A program made the translations under genes and the position numbers. The notes beneath the pieces were generated by a model. The model did no database searches. It was given only the letters and a program-made list of their open reading frames with translations, and had not been told where the DNA came from. A stretch of DNA of 7,535 nt from Opitutia bacterium (GTDB lineage: Bacteria > Verrucomicrobiota > Verrucomicrobiia > Opitutales > Seribacteraceae), in contig JABHOU010000074.1 of the NCBI GenBank assembly GCA_018695085.1, positions 1 through 7,535 on the forward strand, in the 5' to 3' direction. The stretch's first letter is position 1. Each line of letters begins with the position of its first letter. Below are positions 6,101 through 7,535 of this stretch, piece after piece.

Positions 6101-7513
6101 TCAAGCAATTAGTTTTTTCACCGCGTGGTGTTGCTCCACTCCGGTCAGACGGAAGTCGAGTCCCTGAAAACGGAAGGATAGACGGGTGTGGTCGATTCCC
6201 ATGAGCTGAAGGATGGTGGCTTGCAAATCGTGCACGTGAACGGGATCCTCGGTCACATGAAAGCCGAGCTCATCGGTCTGACCTAGAGTGATGCCGGGCT
6301 TCATACCCCCTCCCGCCATCCACATGGTAAAGGCTTGAGGGTGATGATCACGGCCCTTGCTTCGTCCGAGTGCAGCGCTTGCCTCCACCATGGGCGTGCG
6401 GCCAAATTCACCGCCCCAGACAACGAGGGTGTCCTCTAGCATGCCAAGTCGCTTGAGGTCCTGAACGAGGGCGGCACTCCCCTGGTCAATCGTCTTGGCG
6501 TTCTTCTTAACGTTGCCCTCGACGTTGGAGTGAGCATCCCAACCGCTGTGGTAAAGTTGGATGAAACGAGAACCCCTCTCGGCCAAACGACGGGCTAACA
6601 AACAGTTGCTGGCGAAGTCGGACTTCCCTTTTTTTACGCCGTAGAGGTCGAGGGTCTCCTTGCTTTCCTTGGAGAAGTCCATCAACTCGGGTGCCCTGGC
6701 CTGCATGCGGTACGCCATTTCATAGGCCTCGATCCGGGCAGTGATTTCGGGATCACCCATTCTTTGATGAGTTCTCCGGTTCAGCTTGTTCAAGAGGTCG
6801 AGAGTTTGCCGCTGAGCGGTCCGGTCAATACCCTTGGGATTAGTCACGTGGAGGATCGGGTCGGCCCCTTCGCGGAAAGGAACTCCTTGATGCTCGGAAG
6901 GAAGGAAGCCTGATCCCCACATGGCGGATCCTCCGCTCAGGTTCCCCCCGCTTCTCATGACTACGAAGCCAGGTAGATCGTCGGCCTCGCTACCGATTCC
7001 ATAGCTCAGCCAGGAACCCATGCTGGCCCGACCGGGAATACCGCTACCGGTGGTCATGAACAGCTGAGCGGGAGCATGGTTAAAATGATCGGTATGCATC
7101 GATTTGACGAAGGTAAGGTCGTCGGCGATCTTGGCCAAATGAGGGAGTCGATCGGATAGTACGGCACCCGATTGACCGTGCTTGGCAAATGGAAAACGTG
7201 GGCCCAAAACAGCTGCGTCCGGCTGGATGAAGGCATAGCGTTGACCCTTGATCACGGAGGGAGGAATGGGCTTGCCCTCCATTTCCTTGAGCTTGGGTTT
7301 GTCGTCGAAGAGCTCGAGTTGGCTGGGGGCCCCAGCCATAAAGAGATAGATCACCCGCTTGGCCTTGACGGGAAAGCGCATGAAGTCGGGCTTGCCGCTT
7401 GCCCCGAAGGATTCCTTGACCAGCAGGGATGCGAGGGCGATTTTGCCGACGCCAATTCCGCAATCCTGAAAAAAGTGACGGCGCGTGCGATGGAGAAGTG
7501 GAGGAACGTTCAT
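6101..7513 (-). CDS. DUF1501 family Tat-exported protein
   Basis: This complete 470-residue DUF1501 protein is of usual family length. A twin-arginine motif (TRRHFF, R11-R12) and the hydrophobic GIGVGKIALASLLV indicate Tat export. Family landmarks follow: VIYLFMAGAPSQLELFDDKP, KHGQSGAVLSDRLPHLAKI, SMHTDHFNHAPAQLFMTTG, LPGFVVMRSGG and SAMWGSGFLPSEHQGVPF. The C-terminal half holds the histidine/aspartate-rich elements that probably bind metal: HSGWDAHS (D326, H328), GGEFGRTPM (368-374) and GRDHHPQ (R388-D389-H390-H391). It ends VHVHDLQATILQLMGI and LDFRLTG. Its start overlaps the stop of the upstream gene in an ATGA, and the sulfatase begins 8 nt after its stop, so the three are probably cotranscribed. 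The enzyme activity, if any, is not established; superfamily membership suggests a metal-dependent hydrolase acting on phosphate or sulfate esters. It is a diverged paralogue of the DUF1501 protein at 1-756. Confidence 0.93.
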   Translation of the reverse strand: MNVPPLLHRTRRHFFQDCGIGVGKIALASLLVKESFGASGKPDFMRFPVKAKRVIYLFMAGAPSQLELFDDKPKLKEMEGKPIPPSVIKGQRYAFIQPDAAVLGPRFPFAKHGQSGAVLSDRLPHLAKIADDLTFVKSMHTDHFNHAPAQLFMTTGSGIPGRASMGSWLSYGIGSEADDLPGFVVMRSGGNLSGGSAMWGSGFLPSEHQGVPFREGADPILHVTNPKGIDRTAQRQTLDLLNKLNRRTHQRMGDPEITARIEAYEMAYRMQARAPELMDFSKESKETLDLYGVKKGKSDFASNCLLARRLAERGSRFIQLYHSGWDAHSNVEGNVKKNAKTIDQGSAALVQDLKRLGMLEDTLVVWGGEFGRTPMVEASAALGRSKGRDHHPQAFTMWMAGGGMKPGITLGQTDELGFHVTEDPVHVHDLQATILQLMGIDHTRLSFRFQGLDFRLTGVEQHHAVKKLIA

Positions 7514-7535
7514 GGCTTGGTTATGGCTTCGTCGA
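7510..7535 (-). CDS. Last codons of an upstream gene, probably a second PSCyt/PSD1 protein
   Basis: In the frame whose TGA (7510-7512) overlaps the DUF1501 ATG in an ATGA, the minus strand reads x-D-E-A-I-T-K-P-stop, with the first codon ending in TC (Leu, Val, Ile or Phe). The PSCyt/PSD1 protein at 761-3706 ends L-D-E-T-L-M-K-P-stop, also directly before a DUF1501 gene. The shared DE..(M/T)KP ending and identical gene order suggest a paralogue lying just beyond the right edge. Only seven complete codons are visible, so the family assignment rests mainly on context. The 4-nt overlap itself is directly seen and is the normal sign of translational coupling. Confidence 0.55.

Overview
The window looks like a chromosomal segment from a member of the Planctomycetota-Verrucomicrobiota group. 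It carries PSCyt1/PSCyt2/PSD1 (DUF1549/DUF1553) haem-motif proteins paired with Tat-exported DUF1501 proteins and a formylglycine sulfatase, a combination typical of that group. Shine-Dalgarno sites are weak or absent at most starts. The phylum is an inference from gene content; I cannot separate the two phyla from this sequence alone. There are no RNA genes, insertion sequences or CRISPR arrays that I can see.

Layout, left to right. Positions 1-756 (minus) hold the N-terminal 252 codons of a DUF1501 protein that runs off the left edge. Positions 761-3706 (minus) hold a large PSCyt1-PSCyt2-PSD1 protein with two CxxCH motifs, 4 nt upstream of that DUF1501 gene. A 146-bp divergent intergenic region with candidate promoters and short symmetrical sequences follows. 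Positions 3853-4596 (plus) encode a PAS-AraC regulator. Positions 4597-4679 lie between converging genes and contain a frameshifted remnant of the 3' end of a DUF1501 gene. Positions 4680-6092 (minus) encode a secreted type I sulfatase. Positions 6101-7513 (minus) encode a complete DUF1501 protein. The last bases (7510-7535) are the final codons of a further minus-strand gene. Its stop overlaps the DUF1501 start, and its tail (DEAITKP) resembles the tail of the PSCyt protein at 761-3706 (DETLMKP).

The window therefore shows two parallel PSCyt/PSD1-DUF1501 modules on the minus strand, one extended by a sulfatase, with a single oppositely oriented regulator between them. All structural gene products carry export signals (Sec for the PSCyt protein and sulfatase, Tat for the DUF1501 proteins), so the locus probably acts in the periplasm or at the cell surface. 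In this group such loci often accompany breakdown of sulfated polysaccharides. The regulator is well placed to sense an intracellular signal and control one or both modules. The DUF1501 remnant beside the sulfatase shows that the locus was rearranged, probably by recombination between duplicated modules. The biochemical roles of the PSCyt/PSD1 and DUF1501 families are not established, so the system as a whole remains functionally undefined.
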